Source: Rubrivivax sp. A210 (GTDB lineage: Bacteria > Pseudomonadota > Gammaproteobacteria > Burkholderiales > Burkholderiaceae_C). Taken from it: 64,000 bases of DNA. The DNA is taken from contig NZ_CAJGBN010000008.1 of the NCBI RefSeq assembly GCF_904426505.1, positions 1-64,000 of the forward strand, written 5' to 3'. The position numbers and the translations under genes are program-made. This document shows, piece after piece, positions 36,108-44,948 of this stretch (position 1 is its first letter; each line of letters starts with the position of its first letter). The notes under the pieces were generated by a model, which saw only the letters and a list, made by a program, of their open reading frames with translations, searched no databases and had not been told where the DNA came from.

Positions 36108-37583
36108 TCAGGGACGCGGCATTTCGAACACCAGCGTCGGCTTCAACCCCTGGTCGGGCGTGGGGTGGAACAGGTAGACCGCGCCCCGGTTGCTGACCAG
36201 CAGCAGCGCCGCCGCGGCGGCCTGCGGCGTCAGCAGCAGCGCTTCGGACGGCGCCAAGCCCGGGGCCACCAGCAGCACCCGGCCCAGGGTGGTGGCCAGG
36301 GTGGCGAACAGCTGCCGCCCCTGGCGGGCGAGGCGAACCTGGGTGAGTTGCTCGCCTTCGCCCAGCAGCCCGCGGTCGAACTCGACCTCATTCACCTGGG
36401 TCGCGCCCGGCACGCCGGCGCGCAGCGCCACGCTCAGCAGGCGCAGCAGTGCCACCGGCCGGCCTTCGCGCTCGCGCTCGACCAGTTGGGCCAGCAGCGC
36501 CGCCGGCGCCGACGCCCAGGGCAGGCCGACCTCGAGCTGCAGGCCCAGGATGCGGCTGCGGCGAACACCCGGGTCGGCGGCCAGCAAGGCGTGCTGGGTG
36601 GCCGCACCGTCGGCGCCGAACACCTGCAGCGAGACCGCCGCCGACGCACGTTGCGCCTGCAGCACCAGGGTGCGGCGTTCGACGTCGTCGGCCACCACCT
36701 GCAGATCGTGCGCGGCCAGGCGGCCCAGCACGCGCTGGCCGGTGATGGCCGGCGCGGCGGAAAGCTCCAGCCGCGTCAGCGCGCCATCGGCGGCCAGCAG
36801 CGTGAGGCTGATCGAGGCATCGCGGTGTTCGACCGGGCGGCCAGCGATGGCCGTGGCGGCCGGCAGCGCCAGCGTGCGCAGGGGCGCGGGTGGCTGGTCG
36901 GCCGTCACGCGCAGCCAGTGCAATTCGGCGCCCTGGGTCCACACCACCCAGCGCGCAAAGTCGGCCGCGAAGGAGTCGAGCGTGGCGAAGTCGGTTTCCG
37001 AGAGACGCGGCTGGGCCTCGGCCGGCAGTTCGAAGCTGACGCGCTTGTCCGGCGCGCCGATGCTGCCGGTGTGCAGGAACTGCAGCACGGTGGTGGCCGG
37101 GCTGCCTTCGTGGCAGCGCTGCAGCACGGCGGTGATGTCGAGCGCGGCGCGGCTGCGCGCCACGTCGAACCAGCCGCAGCGGGCTGCCTGCTGCGTCAGC
37201 ACCGCCGGCGCGCTGGTGACGGCCGGGCCGCCGGCTGGCTTCTGGAACTCGCCGCGCACGCGGTAGATGCCGGGCAGACCGGTGTCGAAATACTCGGCCA
37301 GGTCCAGCTCCCATTCGAGGCTGGCGCCGCCGGCCAGCCACTGGGGCGGTGCCGGGGCGCGCTTGAGCGGCGGCGTCGTGCGGCGTTCGCCGTGGCGCGC
37401 GCGCGCCAGCACCTCGCCGTCCTCGCCCACCAGCAGCAGCGTCAGGCTGTCGGCGGCCTCGCGCAGCGGCGGCAGCGCCAACTGTTGCGGGCCCTGGTTG
37501 GTGAGCCTGACATGCACCCGTGCCGGCTCCTGCACCAGCGCGACGGGGCGCGCAAACTCGAGGGCAAGGTCGATGCCAGTCAT
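36108..37583 (-). CDS. Unknown protein with Ig-like inhibitor-type N-terminal domain
   Basis: A 491-aa protein without signal peptide. Residues 1-115 look like an Ig-fold domain of the BsuPI/cohesin type (VHVRLTNQGPQQLALP, LTLLLVGEDGEVL, LPGIYRVRGEF). The remaining 370 residues are beta-strand-rich and could form a propeller (repeated patterns such as LTLLAADGALTRLEL and LLLVSNRGAVYLFHPTP). It starts one base after the stop of the metzincin gene, so tight coupling is expected. An inhibitor or immunity role toward that protease is a tempting inference from the fold and position, but nothing in the sequence proves it. Confidence 0.55.
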   Translation of the reverse strand: MTGIDLALEFARPVALVQEPARVHVRLTNQGPQQLALPPLREAADSLTLLLVGEDGEVLARARHGERRTTPPLKRAPAPPQWLAGGASLEWELDLAEYFDTGLPGIYRVRGEFQKPAGGPAVTSAPAVLTQQAARCGWFDVARSRAALDITAVLQRCHEGSPATTVLQFLHTGSIGAPDKRVSFELPAEAQPRLSETDFATLDSFAADFARWVVWTQGAELHWLRVTADQPPAPLRTLALPAATAIAGRPVEHRDASISLTLLAADGALTRLELSAAPAITGQRVLGRLAAHDLQVVADDVERRTLVLQAQRASAAVSLQVFGADGAATQHALLAADPGVRRSRILGLQLEVGLPWASAPAALLAQLVEREREGRPVALLRLLSVALRAGVPGATQVNEVEFDRGLLGEGEQLTQVRLARQGRQLFATLATTLGRVLLVAPGLAPSEALLLTPQAAAAALLLVSNRGAVYLFHPTPDQGLKPTLVFEMPRP

Positions 37584-37584
37584 C

Positions 37585-40500
37585 TCAACTCCGATCGGGC
37601 AGGCCGGTGATGATCCGCCAGCCACGCAGCTTGAGCGTGCACTTGCCGCAGAAGCGCGCCTCGGTGGTGTCGCCGATGTCCCAGCTCAGGCGCGGACGCG
37701 AGGTCACGCCGTTGGGGTAGCTCATGGTGCAGTTGTGGTCGCTCAGGTCGTGGTGCTGCCTGCTGTCGTAGTTGGGCAGGCGGAACAGGCCCCGCAGGCC
37801 CCGGCTGTGCGAGGTCTCGTGGTGCCACAGGAAGCGCGTGTGCGCGACTTCGTGCGAGTACAGGAAGCCGGGCTGCTCGGTCGCCGTCATCTGGTTGTTC
37901 ATCTGCACCACGCCGTCGGGGCCGGCCTGGCAGAAGAGGCCGAACTGGTTCTGGGCGACGCCCCCGATCACCGGCGCCGGGCACCAGTCCATCTCCCAGA
38001 TCACGGCGCCGGCGCGGCAGGTCGCGCGCACGCGGGCGGCGATCTGGGTGCTCAGGTCCATCATCATCTGGCCGCCGTCGGCGTCGCCGAAATCCTGCAT
38101 CAGCTCGGCCAGGCGACCGTAGTAGTCGTTGTCGTCCTCGGCAATGCCTTGCGCCGGCAGCGCCCAGGGGAACAACTCGGCGTTGATCGCCGGCGCCGGG
38201 AAGGCGTTGGTGGGGTCGAAGGCGGCCTGCATCGTGCCGAGGAACTGGGTTTCTTCGGGCGAGCCCAGCGCAAACAGTGCCACCGGCGCCAGGTTCTGCG
38301 CCGCGCCGGCGTCGAATTCGCACAGGGCCTGCGCATAGGCGGTGGCCATCGCGCCCCAGTTCACGGCCCGTCCCGAGGCCGGCCAGTTGACCACCGCCGC
38401 GGCATGGTGGCGGCGCCAGAGCACGATCTTGCCGGTCTTGCGGGCCAGCACCTCCTCGGCCTTGCGGTTGGCGTTGGCGGGCAACTGGCCGTGGTGGGCT
38501 TCGTGCAGGGCCTGCAGCGTGGCCTTGTTGCCGAGGTCGACGCCGGCCTGCGTGAACGAGACATTGGCGTGCAGGATGTAGTCGTCACCGGCGATGGTGG
38601 AGCCCCTGAACAGCGCGCCGGCCCGGCCCAGCTTGGGCGCGTGTGCGGGGTCGACCGAGCAGGTGCCGAAGATCTCGTCGCCGACCAGCGTCACCGTGTA
38701 GGGCTCGAGTTCAACGCCGACGCGGAAATAGTCGCGGTCGGTGCTGCTGGCGCGCTCGCCGTTCTGCGCCTGCGGGCAGTTGTCGAGATCCGGATCGCCG
38801 GCACGCGTGGCCTTCAGTGCCTTGTTGACGTACTCGCGCACGGGGCTGGGTATGTCGGCATTGCGCGGCTTGTTGGTCGGCAGGGTCGAGGTGTCTTCGG
38901 CCGGGTCTTCGACATGAAAGCGGATGTCGATGTCGCCCACCGCCGCGGGCGCGTTGATGCCCACGCTCACCGCCGTGCCGTCGTCGGCCTTGCCCACCAG
39001 CAGCACCCGGCATTCGAGCGGCGTCTCCCAGCGGTCGAGCTTGGCCTGGTCCTTGGTGACGGCGCCGTCGGCCTGGGAAAACTCGGCGATGGACGAGAAG
39101 AAGTAGTCGTGGTCGATGTAGGCCCGCGCCGTCGTCCCCTCGGCCGGCAGTGCGCCCCCCTGCAGCCAGGTCAGCGCGCCGTCGCCATTGGCCAGATGCG
39201 TCACGAAGCTGGCATCGGCGTGGTTCTGGATCTCCTTCTGCCCCGCGTAAAGCCCCTCGTGGGCATAGGTGTAGCGGGCAACCGCGCGTTGCAGCTGCGG
39301 CGTGACCGCGCCCGTCACCGGCCCGGCAAAGTAGCCCAGCCGGTTGAGCTCGTACTGGGCCCACTTGATCGGATCAGCCAGCCGGGCGGGCGCGGCACCG
39401 GGAACCCAGGTGCCTTGTTCGAGCACCACGCTGTGGTACAGCACCTTGAATTCGACCTCGCGCACGCCGTCGTGGCCGAGGTTGGTGCTGAGCTTGACCT
39501 TGTAGGGCGCGTACTTGGGATTGATGTACAGCGTGCCCGCCAGCGGCCCGGCGGGGCAATTGGCCTTGCCATCCCAGGCGATGATCTTGTCGTCGCCGTC
39601 GTCGCGTTCGGCATCGCTCAGGTTGCGGCTGTAGACCGGGTTGTTGGGGTAGTTCGTGCCGGTGATCTCGAGCTTGACCGTGCGTCCGCTCAGGTTCTTG
39701 ATGTGGTACTTGATGTCCAGCGTTTCGACGCTGGGCGCGAAGTGGTCGTCGACCGAAACCAGTTCAAGCTTGCGCGGCTTGAGCCACAGCGTGGCCCCGA
39801 CGACGGCTCCGCTGCGCGGCAGCACCGGCGGCGCCACCGCCGGCAGCGTCGGGCGCCAGCGGTACTGCTTGCGCGTCTCGCCTTCTAGATGGGGCTCGAC
39901 GCTGTAGTTGCCGGCGTCTATGAACTCGAAGCTGGACACCCCCTGCGCACTGCTGGTCAGCTCGAGTGGCGCGGCGGCGCCGGCCAGCAGGGCGCGCACC
40001 TTGACGCCGGCGACGACTTCGTTGCTGTCCTCGTTGCGCACCGTCACCTTGAGCGTCGGCTTGGGTTCGAGCAGAAGGTCGATGGCGGTGGTGGCGCCGT
40101 CGTTGGCCAACACCGGCGTCGCGGCGACACCGTCCCAGAGGTAGCGCTTGGTCTGATCTGGATCGAGCATCAGGCCCACGCTGTGGTTGCCGGCCTCGAC
40201 CCGGTCGAGCCGCGCCACGCCGTCGCCACCGCCGGTGGCCTCAAGGGTGTGGCCGTTGACGATGCTGCGCACCTTGACGCCGGCCACCACGGCCTGGGTG
40301 TCGTTGCGCTTGACCGTGACGTGCAGCGAGGGCTTGGGCGGCAGCAGCAACTGCAACACCTGCTGCTGGCCGCGCACCAGCGTCACCGCGCTCTGCGCGA
40401 CGGCCACGTACTCGGCCGGCGGCGTCACGTCCACCGTGTAGTCGCCGTGGCTCAGTTGCGGGAAGTGAACCTTGCCGTTGAAGGCCGTGGGCGTGGTGCG

Positions 40501-40950
40501 GGCGCTGCTCGGCCGCACCGGCGCCGCAGCGCGGTTGGAGGGGCCGGTGACGACGACATCGGCCTTGGCCACCGGGGCGCGGTCGGTGCTGCGCAAAAGC
40601 TCGACCACCAGGGAGGCATAGGGATCGACGACGACATCGCAGAAGGTCTGCTGGCCCACCGTGACGGCGACATTGGGCACCGCGTCCGGCACCTCGTAGA
40701 GCGCCGCGTTGCGGTCGGCGAGGCTCACCGACACCGTGTACTGCCCCTGGGCGCAGGGCTGGTAGGCGGCCGAACCGACGCCATTGGTGGGCTTGGCGCC
40801 GGCGGTAGGCCCGCCGGCCAGCGCGACCTGGGCACCAACGACGGCCGCGCCGGTGTCGGAGCGCGTGACCAGCACAAAGAGCTCGCCCGGAAACGGGCAG
40901 GGCGCCACCGGCTGGACGCGCGGACGGCGGGAGAACAGGCGCCAGGGCAT
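37585..40950 (-). CDS. Multidomain metzincin-like metalloprotease
   Basis: A 1121-aa protein. Four tandem carboxypeptidase-regulatory/CNA-B-like beta domains (about 20-385; compare LHVTVKRNDTQAVVAGVKVR with LKVTVRNEDSNEVVAGVKVR) are followed by a further beta domain and a peptidoglycan-binding-like helix set (about 525-565, IKWAQYELNRLGYFAGPVTG). The C-terminal catalytic region has HEVAHTRFLWH (His1033, Glu1034, His1037, His1043), the metzincin HExxHxxxxxH spacing. A Met-turn-like CTMSYP (Met1076) follows. The usual Gly at the eighth zinc-motif position is Phe. No signal peptide exists, so export by Sec is unlikely; an effector of a contractile or other injection device is possible. It is preceded by a small adaptor-like gene and followed by an Ig-fold protein. 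Confidence 0.7.
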   Translation of the reverse strand: MPWRLFSRRPRVQPVAPCPFPGELFVLVTRSDTGAAVVGAQVALAGGPTAGAKPTNGVGSAAYQPCAQGQYTVSVSLADRNAALYEVPDAVPNVAVTVGQQTFCDVVVDPYASLVVELLRSTDRAPVAKADVVVTGPSNRAAAPVRPSSARTTPTAFNGKVHFPQLSHGDYTVDVTPPAEYVAVAQSAVTLVRGQQQVLQLLLPPKPSLHVTVKRNDTQAVVAGVKVRSIVNGHTLEATGGGDGVARLDRVEAGNHSVGLMLDPDQTKRYLWDGVAATPVLANDGATTAIDLLLEPKPTLKVTVRNEDSNEVVAGVKVRALLAGAAAPLELTSSAQGVSSFEFIDAGNYSVEPHLEGETRKQYRWRPTLPAVAPPVLPRSGAVVGATLWLKPRKLELVSVDDHFAPSVETLDIKYHIKNLSGRTVKLEITGTNYPNNPVYSRNLSDAERDDGDDKIIAWDGKANCPAGPLAGTLYINPKYAPYKVKLSTNLGHDGVREVEFKVLYHSVVLEQGTWVPGAAPARLADPIKWAQYELNRLGYFAGPVTGAVTPQLQRAVARYTYAHEGLYAGQKEIQNHADASFVTHLANGDGALTWLQGGALPAEGTTARAYIDHDYFFSSIAEFSQADGAVTKDQAKLDRWETPLECRVLLVGKADDGTAVSVGINAPAAVGDIDIRFHVEDPAEDTSTLPTNKPRNADIPSPVREYVNKALKATRAGDPDLDNCPQAQNGERASSTDRDYFRVGVELEPYTVTLVGDEIFGTCSVDPAHAPKLGRAGALFRGSTIAGDDYILHANVSFTQAGVDLGNKATLQALHEAHHGQLPANANRKAEEVLARKTGKIVLWRRHHAAAVVNWPASGRAVNWGAMATAYAQALCEFDAGAAQNLAPVALFALGSPEETQFLGTMQAAFDPTNAFPAPAINAELFPWALPAQGIAEDDNDYYGRLAELMQDFGDADGGQMMMDLSTQIAARVRATCRAGAVIWEMDWCPAPVIGGVAQNQFGLFCQAGPDGVVQMNNQMTATEQPGFLYSHEVAHTRFLWHHETSHSRGLRGLFRLPNYDSRQHHDLSDHNCTMSYPNGVTSRPRLSWDIGDTTEARFCGKCTLKLRGWRIITGLPDRS

Positions 40951-40966
40951 GGGGGCTCGTGCCGGT

Positions 40967-41320
40967 TCAGGCCAGGCCGTCGGCGGCCAGGCGCCGTGTG
41001 GCCAGCGCCAGCTTCTCGTCGCCCGAGACGCCTGCGACCTGCAGCAGTTCTCGCAGGGCGGCCAGGCGCGGTTCGGTGTCGAAGGCCGCACCCCAGCGGA
41101 ACAGCAGCCAGACGACGAAGGCCGTCTGCTGCTCGGTGACCATGCCCCAGGCGTCGGCGCGAGCGATGGCCTGCTCGACCTGCCGCCGCGTGCCAGCTTC
41201 GCCCAGGCGCGCGCAGCTGTCGGCGAAGGCCAGGCCCACCATCTGCAGCAGACGCTCAACGAGGCGTGCTTCGAGCGGCGCGTTCAAGGCCTGCATCTGG
41301 GCTCGACGTATGACGATCAT
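40967..41320 (-). CDS. Small helical protein resembling T6SS effector-cluster accessory
   Basis: A 117-aa all-helical protein starting MIVIRRAQMQALNAPLEARL. This opening, and the segment ADAWGMVTEQQTAFVVWLLFRWGAAFD, resemble small proteins (typical pattern M-[IL]-x-[IV]-R-x-x-Q-M/L-x-A) that sit beside VgrG, PAAR and effector genes in many proteobacteria. I recall this pattern but cannot run a search. The ATG at 41320 is chosen because the protein pattern begins there. It leads the three-gene metzincin operon, 16 bases before the protease start. Confidence 0.6.
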   Translation of the reverse strand: MIVIRRAQMQALNAPLEARLVERLLQMVGLAFADSCARLGEAGTRRQVEQAIARADAWGMVTEQQTAFVVWLLFRWGAAFDTEPRLAALRELLQVAGVSGDEKLALATRRLAADGLA

Positions 41321-41424
41321 CGGGCGGCGCTGTCCATGGCGGTGGCGGGGCGAGCCGGGATGATGCATCAAGAACGGCCCCGGCCGCGCTATCGTGCGCG
41401 CTACCGCCACCTCGCCTGCCGCCG

Positions 41425-42315
41425 ATGAACACCGCTGCCCGCGCCCTGACGCTGTCGCCCATCGTCGCCGGCCTCTGGCGCATGGCCGAATGGGGGCTTG
41501 ACGTGCCCGGCCGCATCCGCTGGATCGAACAAGCGCTGGACCTCGGCATCACCAGCTTCGACCACGCCGACATCTATGGCGGCTACACGGTCGAGGCGCT
41601 GTTCGGCGAGGCCCTGGCGGCAGCGCCCGGGCTGCGCCAGCGGCTGCAGATCGCCACCAAGTGCGGCATCAAGCTGGTCAGCGCGCAGCGGCCGGCGCAC
41701 GCCATCAAGTCCTATGACAGCGGCCGCGCCCATGTGCTGGCGAGCGTGGACGCCTCGCTGCGCGCGTTGCGCACCGACCGCATCGACCTGCTGCTGCTGC
41801 ACCGGCCCGACCTGCTGCTGGACCCCGACGAACTGGCCGACACCTTGCGCCTGCTGCTGGCCGCCGGCAAGGTGCTGCACTTCGGCGTCAGCAACCACAG
41901 CCCGGGGCAGCTCAATGTGCTGCGCAAGCGCCACCCACTGGCCACGCACCAGATCGAGTTCTCGCCGCTGCAGATGCAGGCCCTGGCCGACGGCACGCTG
42001 GAGCAGTGCGTTGATCTGGGCCTGCGGCCCATGATCTGGTCGCCGCTGGGCGGCGGCCGGCTCCTCAGCGGCCAGGATGAGCAGGCGCGGCGCGTGCGCG
42101 GCGCGCTGGCCGAGCTGGGCGCGCGCCATGGCGGCGCCTCGGCCGCGACCCTGGCCTGTGCCTGGATACTGCGCCACCCCAGCCGGCCCATCCCCATCAC
42201 CGGCAGCGGCCGCATCGAGGGCTTGCGCGAGGCCGTGGCCGCGCTCGACATCCGCCTGAGCACCGAGGACTGGTACCGCGTCTGGCAGGCCAGCATGGGG
42301 CGCGAAGTCGCCTGA
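41425..42315 (+). CDS. Aldo/keto reductase, YdhF-like
   Basis: A 296-aa NADPH-dependent aldo/keto reductase of the YdhF branch. The tetrad is present: Asp and Tyr in FDHADIYGGY (about 46-55), Lys in IATKCGI (about 79) and His in LLLHRPD (about 115). NADPH-site segments are SPLGGGRLL and PITGSGRIEGLREAV. The length and blocks match E. coli YdhF. Substrate unknown. It is divergent from the metzincin operon (104-base gap) and converges on rarD four bases away. Confidence 0.9.
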   Translation: MNTAARALTLSPIVAGLWRMAEWGLDVPGRIRWIEQALDLGITSFDHADIYGGYTVEALFGEALAAAPGLRQRLQIATKCGIKLVSAQRPAHAIKSYDSGRAHVLASVDASLRALRTDRIDLLLLHRPDLLLDPDELADTLRLLLAAGKVLHFGVSNHSPGQLNVLRKRHPLATHQIEFSPLQMQALADGTLEQCVDLGLRPMIWSPLGGGRLLSGQDEQARRVRGALAELGARHGGASAATLACAWILRHPSRPIPITGSGRIEGLREAVAALDIRLSTEDWYRVWQASMGREVA

Positions 42316-42319
42316 CCGA

Positions 42320-43201
42320 TCAGGAGGCCGGCGGCGCGCCGCCCGCACGACGCAGGGCGTCGGCACTCACCAGGGCCAGGGCCGACCAGATGAGGGCAAA
42401 GCCGATCAGGCGCTGGGGGTCGAAGGGCTCGCCGAAGGCGAACACGCCCAGCAGCAGCTGCAGCGTGGGCGAGAGGTACTGAAACATGCCCAGCGTGGCC
42501 AGCGGCATGCCGCGTGCGGCGGCGCCGAAGAAGAGCAGGGGCAGGGCGGTCATGGGCCCGGCCAGCAGCAGCCAGCCCAGCAGCACCGGGTTGCCCTGGG
42601 TGAACACGCCGCCGTGCTGCCAGGTCCACCAGGCCAGGGCCGGCAGCACCAGCGGCGCCATCAAGAGGGTCTCGAGCGTCAAGCCTTCGAGCGCGCCCAG
42701 CGCCGCCGTCTTGCGCATCAGGCCGTAGAGGCCGAAGCTGGCCGCCAGCGTGAGGGCGATCCAGGGCGGGCGCCCGACCAGCCAGCCCAGCCAGGCCACG
42801 CCGGCCGCGGCCAGCGCCACCGCCACCCACTGCGGCGTGGTCAGCCTTTCCTTCAGCACCAGCACGCCCAGCACGACGCTGAACAGCGGGTTGATGAAGT
42901 AGCCCAGGCTGGCCTCGACGACATGGCCTTCCTGCACGGCCACGATGTAGACCAGCCAGTTGACGGACAGCAGCAGGGCGCTGACGGCAAAGCGGGCCAG
43001 CAGGCGCGGCTGGCGCGCCACCTCGCGCAGCCAGGCCAGGCGGCCCAGGGCGGCCAACACCGCGAGCAGGAAGACGAGGGCCCAGGCCGAGCGCTGCAGC
43101 AGCACTTCCATGGCCGGCACGCCGGCGAGCTGGCGGATGTAGAGCGGCATCAGGCCCCAGAGGCCGAAGGCGAGCAGGGCGTGGACGGCGGGGTGGCGCA
43201 T
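42320..43201 (-). CDS. rarD: RarD-type EamA permease
   Basis: A 293-aa inner-membrane protein with ten helices and the RarD features FGLWGLMPLYIRQLAGVPAME, LLSVNWLVYIVAVQEGHVVEASLGYFINPL (shown in part) and MFQYLSPTLQLLLGVFAFGE. RarD was named for chloramphenicol sensitivity, but the true substrate is unknown. The ATG at 43201 precedes the first helix. It is divergent from the MFS gene, 61 bases apart. Confidence 0.9.
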   Translation of the reverse strand: MRHPAVHALLAFGLWGLMPLYIRQLAGVPAMEVLLQRSAWALVFLLAVLAALGRLAWLREVARQPRLLARFAVSALLLSVNWLVYIVAVQEGHVVEASLGYFINPLFSVVLGVLVLKERLTTPQWVAVALAAAGVAWLGWLVGRPPWIALTLAASFGLYGLMRKTAALGALEGLTLETLLMAPLVLPALAWWTWQHGGVFTQGNPVLLGWLLLAGPMTALPLLFFGAAARGMPLATLGMFQYLSPTLQLLLGVFAFGEPFDPQRLIGFALIWSALALVSADALRRAGGAPPAS

Positions 43202-43262
43202 GGGGCCGCCGATTGTCGGCTGTGCGGGCGAGCGGCCGGCCCGCGCCGGCCAGAATGGCCCC

Positions 43263-44501
43263 ATGAGCCTGCCCGCCACCGCCATGCCCCGCGTCATCGC
43301 GGCCGAGGCGGTGTCCAACTTCGGCAGCATGCTCAGCCGCCTGGCCATCCCCTGGCTGGCGACGCTGGCGCTGCAGGCCACGCCGGCGCAGATGGCGGCC
43401 CTGCTGGTGGCCGACGTGGCGGCGGCGGCGCTGGCCGCACTCGTGCTGGGCGCCTGGGTCGACCGCCATGGCCGCCGCGCCGTGATGCTGCTGGCCGATG
43501 GGGCACGCGCCGCCGTGCTGGGCCTGCTGGCGCTGGCCGCCTGGCGCGGCTGGCTCGGCATGGCCGGCCTGCTGCTGGCGGCGGCGGCCGGTGGCGCCTG
43601 CACCGTGGTGTTCGAACTGGCGCGCTCGGCCTGGATGGCCCAGGCCTTGGCCGAAGCGGACCTGCCGCGCCGCAACGCCCAGATCGCGGTGGCCGGCAGC
43701 CTGTCGGAAACAGCGGCCTTTGCGCTGGGCGGCTGGCTCTACCAAGGCCTGGGTGCCCTCGCGGCGCTGCTGGTGGATGCGGCCAGCTATGCGGCCTCGG
43801 CGCTGTGCCTGCGCGGCGTGCCCGAGCAGCGGGCCGCTGTCACGCCGGCAACCGATGAATCGGCCTGGCGGGCCTGGCGCCGCGACACTGCAGCCGGCCT
43901 GCAGGCCATCGCTGCGCGACCGCCGCTGCGCGCGCTGGCGGTGATCGAGGGGCTGCTGGCCTTCAGCATGGCGCTCACCGGCACGGCCTACATGATCTTC
44001 GTCAGCCGCGACATCGGCCTGCCCACCGGCCAGCAGGGCATGGTCTTCGCGATGGGTGGGCTGGGCGCGGTGCTGGGCGCGGCGCTGGCGCCGCGCCTGG
44101 GCCGGGGCATCGGGCCCGGCCGCACGATGGCGCTGGGGTTGGCTTTGCATGCGGCGGGCCTGTTCTGCCTGACGCAGATTCCCGGCCCCGGCTGGTTGGC
44201 GCTGGCGCTGCTGCTGGCCCAGCAGATCGTCGGCGACGCCGGCCACACGCTGCACCAGGTGCACGACCGCACGCTGCGCCAGACCGCCGTTCCCGCCGAA
44301 CTGCTGGCGCGCGCCGATGCCGGCCTGCGCGGCGTCGGCCAGGCCGCCACGCTGCTGGGCGCGCTGGCCGGCGCCGCGCTGGGCGAGATCTGGCCGGTGC
44401 GCGGCCTGCTGGTGCTGGCGCTGGCCTTTGCCGCGGCGGCGGCACTGTGGGCGGGTTGGCGGCTGGCCGAGAAGTCTCAGCCGGTGTCGCCGTCGACGTA
44501 G
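43263..44501 (+). CDS. Major facilitator superfamily transporter
   Basis: A 412-aa permease with twelve predicted helices. The loop 2-3 motif DRHGRR (about 68-73) is the MFS motif A. It resembles MFS exporters of the MdtH/enterobactin-exporter type, with the segment FGSMLSRLAIPWLATLAL at the start. The substrate cannot be predicted. Its 3' end overlaps the convergent ychJ-like gene by 25 bases. Confidence 0.82.
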   Translation: MSLPATAMPRVIAAEAVSNFGSMLSRLAIPWLATLALQATPAQMAALLVADVAAAALAALVLGAWVDRHGRRAVMLLADGARAAVLGLLALAAWRGWLGMAGLLLAAAAGGACTVVFELARSAWMAQALAEADLPRRNAQIAVAGSLSETAAFALGGWLYQGLGALAALLVDAASYAASALCLRGVPEQRAAVTPATDESAWRAWRRDTAAGLQAIAARPPLRALAVIEGLLAFSMALTGTAYMIFVSRDIGLPTGQQGMVFAMGGLGAVLGAALAPRLGRGIGPGRTMALGLALHAAGLFCLTQIPGPGWLALALLLAQQIVGDAGHTLHQVHDRTLRQTAVPAELLARADAGLRGVGQAATLLGALAGAALGEIWPVRGLLVLALAFAAAAALWAGWRLAEKSQPVSPST

Positions 44502-44869
44502 AACCAGCGGCCACCCTGGCGCAGGAAGCGGCTGGTCTCGTGCAGGCGCGTGGCGCGGCCGCTGCTGTGTTTGCAGCGGGCGACGAACTCGACCGTGGCG
44601 TGGTCGGCGTCCTGCGCCTGGTGGCGGCGCACCTCCAGCCCCAGCCAGCGCAGCCCGGGCTCGAAGGCGATGGCCTCGGCGGGACGGGTGTCGGCGTGCC
44701 AGGTGTCGCGCAGGTAGTCACCCAGCCCGAGTACAAAGGCGCTGTAGCGCGAGCGCATCAGGCTCTCGGCATCGGGCGCCTGCAGGTGCTGCACGCCGGC
44801 GTGCCAGCGGCCGCAGCAGCGGGCGTAGCTGCGGGCGGGGTCGCAAGGGCAGGGGGCTTCTTCGCTCAC
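44477..44869 (-). CDS. ychJ: YchJ family (SEC-C motif) protein
   Basis: A 130-aa protein of the UPF0225/YchJ family. The N-terminal zinc-binding CPCDPARSYARCCGRWHAG corresponds to the SEC-C-like motif. It is followed by APDAESLMRSRYSAFVLGLGDYL and WLGLEVRRHQ, both family signatures, and an NTF2-like fold to residue 130. Only the N-terminal SEC-C copy is present; many YchJ proteins have a second one at the C-terminus. Role unknown; zinc-binding is predicted. Confidence 0.9.
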   Translation of the reverse strand: MSEEAPCPCDPARSYARCCGRWHAGVQHLQAPDAESLMRSRYSAFVLGLGDYLRDTWHADTRPAEAIAFEPGLRWLGLEVRRHQAQDADHATVEFVARCKHSSGRATRLHETSRFLRQGGRWFYVDGDTG

Positions 44870-44948
44870 GGCGGCGATTGTGAGGGCCGGTGAGGGCCGC
44901 TGATCGCCTTGCTAGACTGGCCGCAGACCCTTGCGGAGCCCCATCGAC

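Noticed and set aside
36108..41320. A type VI secretion gene cluster
   Set aside because: No tss genes, VgrG, Hcp or PAAR are present in the window. Only the small leading protein resembles a T6SS-cluster accessory, so I call it effector-like at most.
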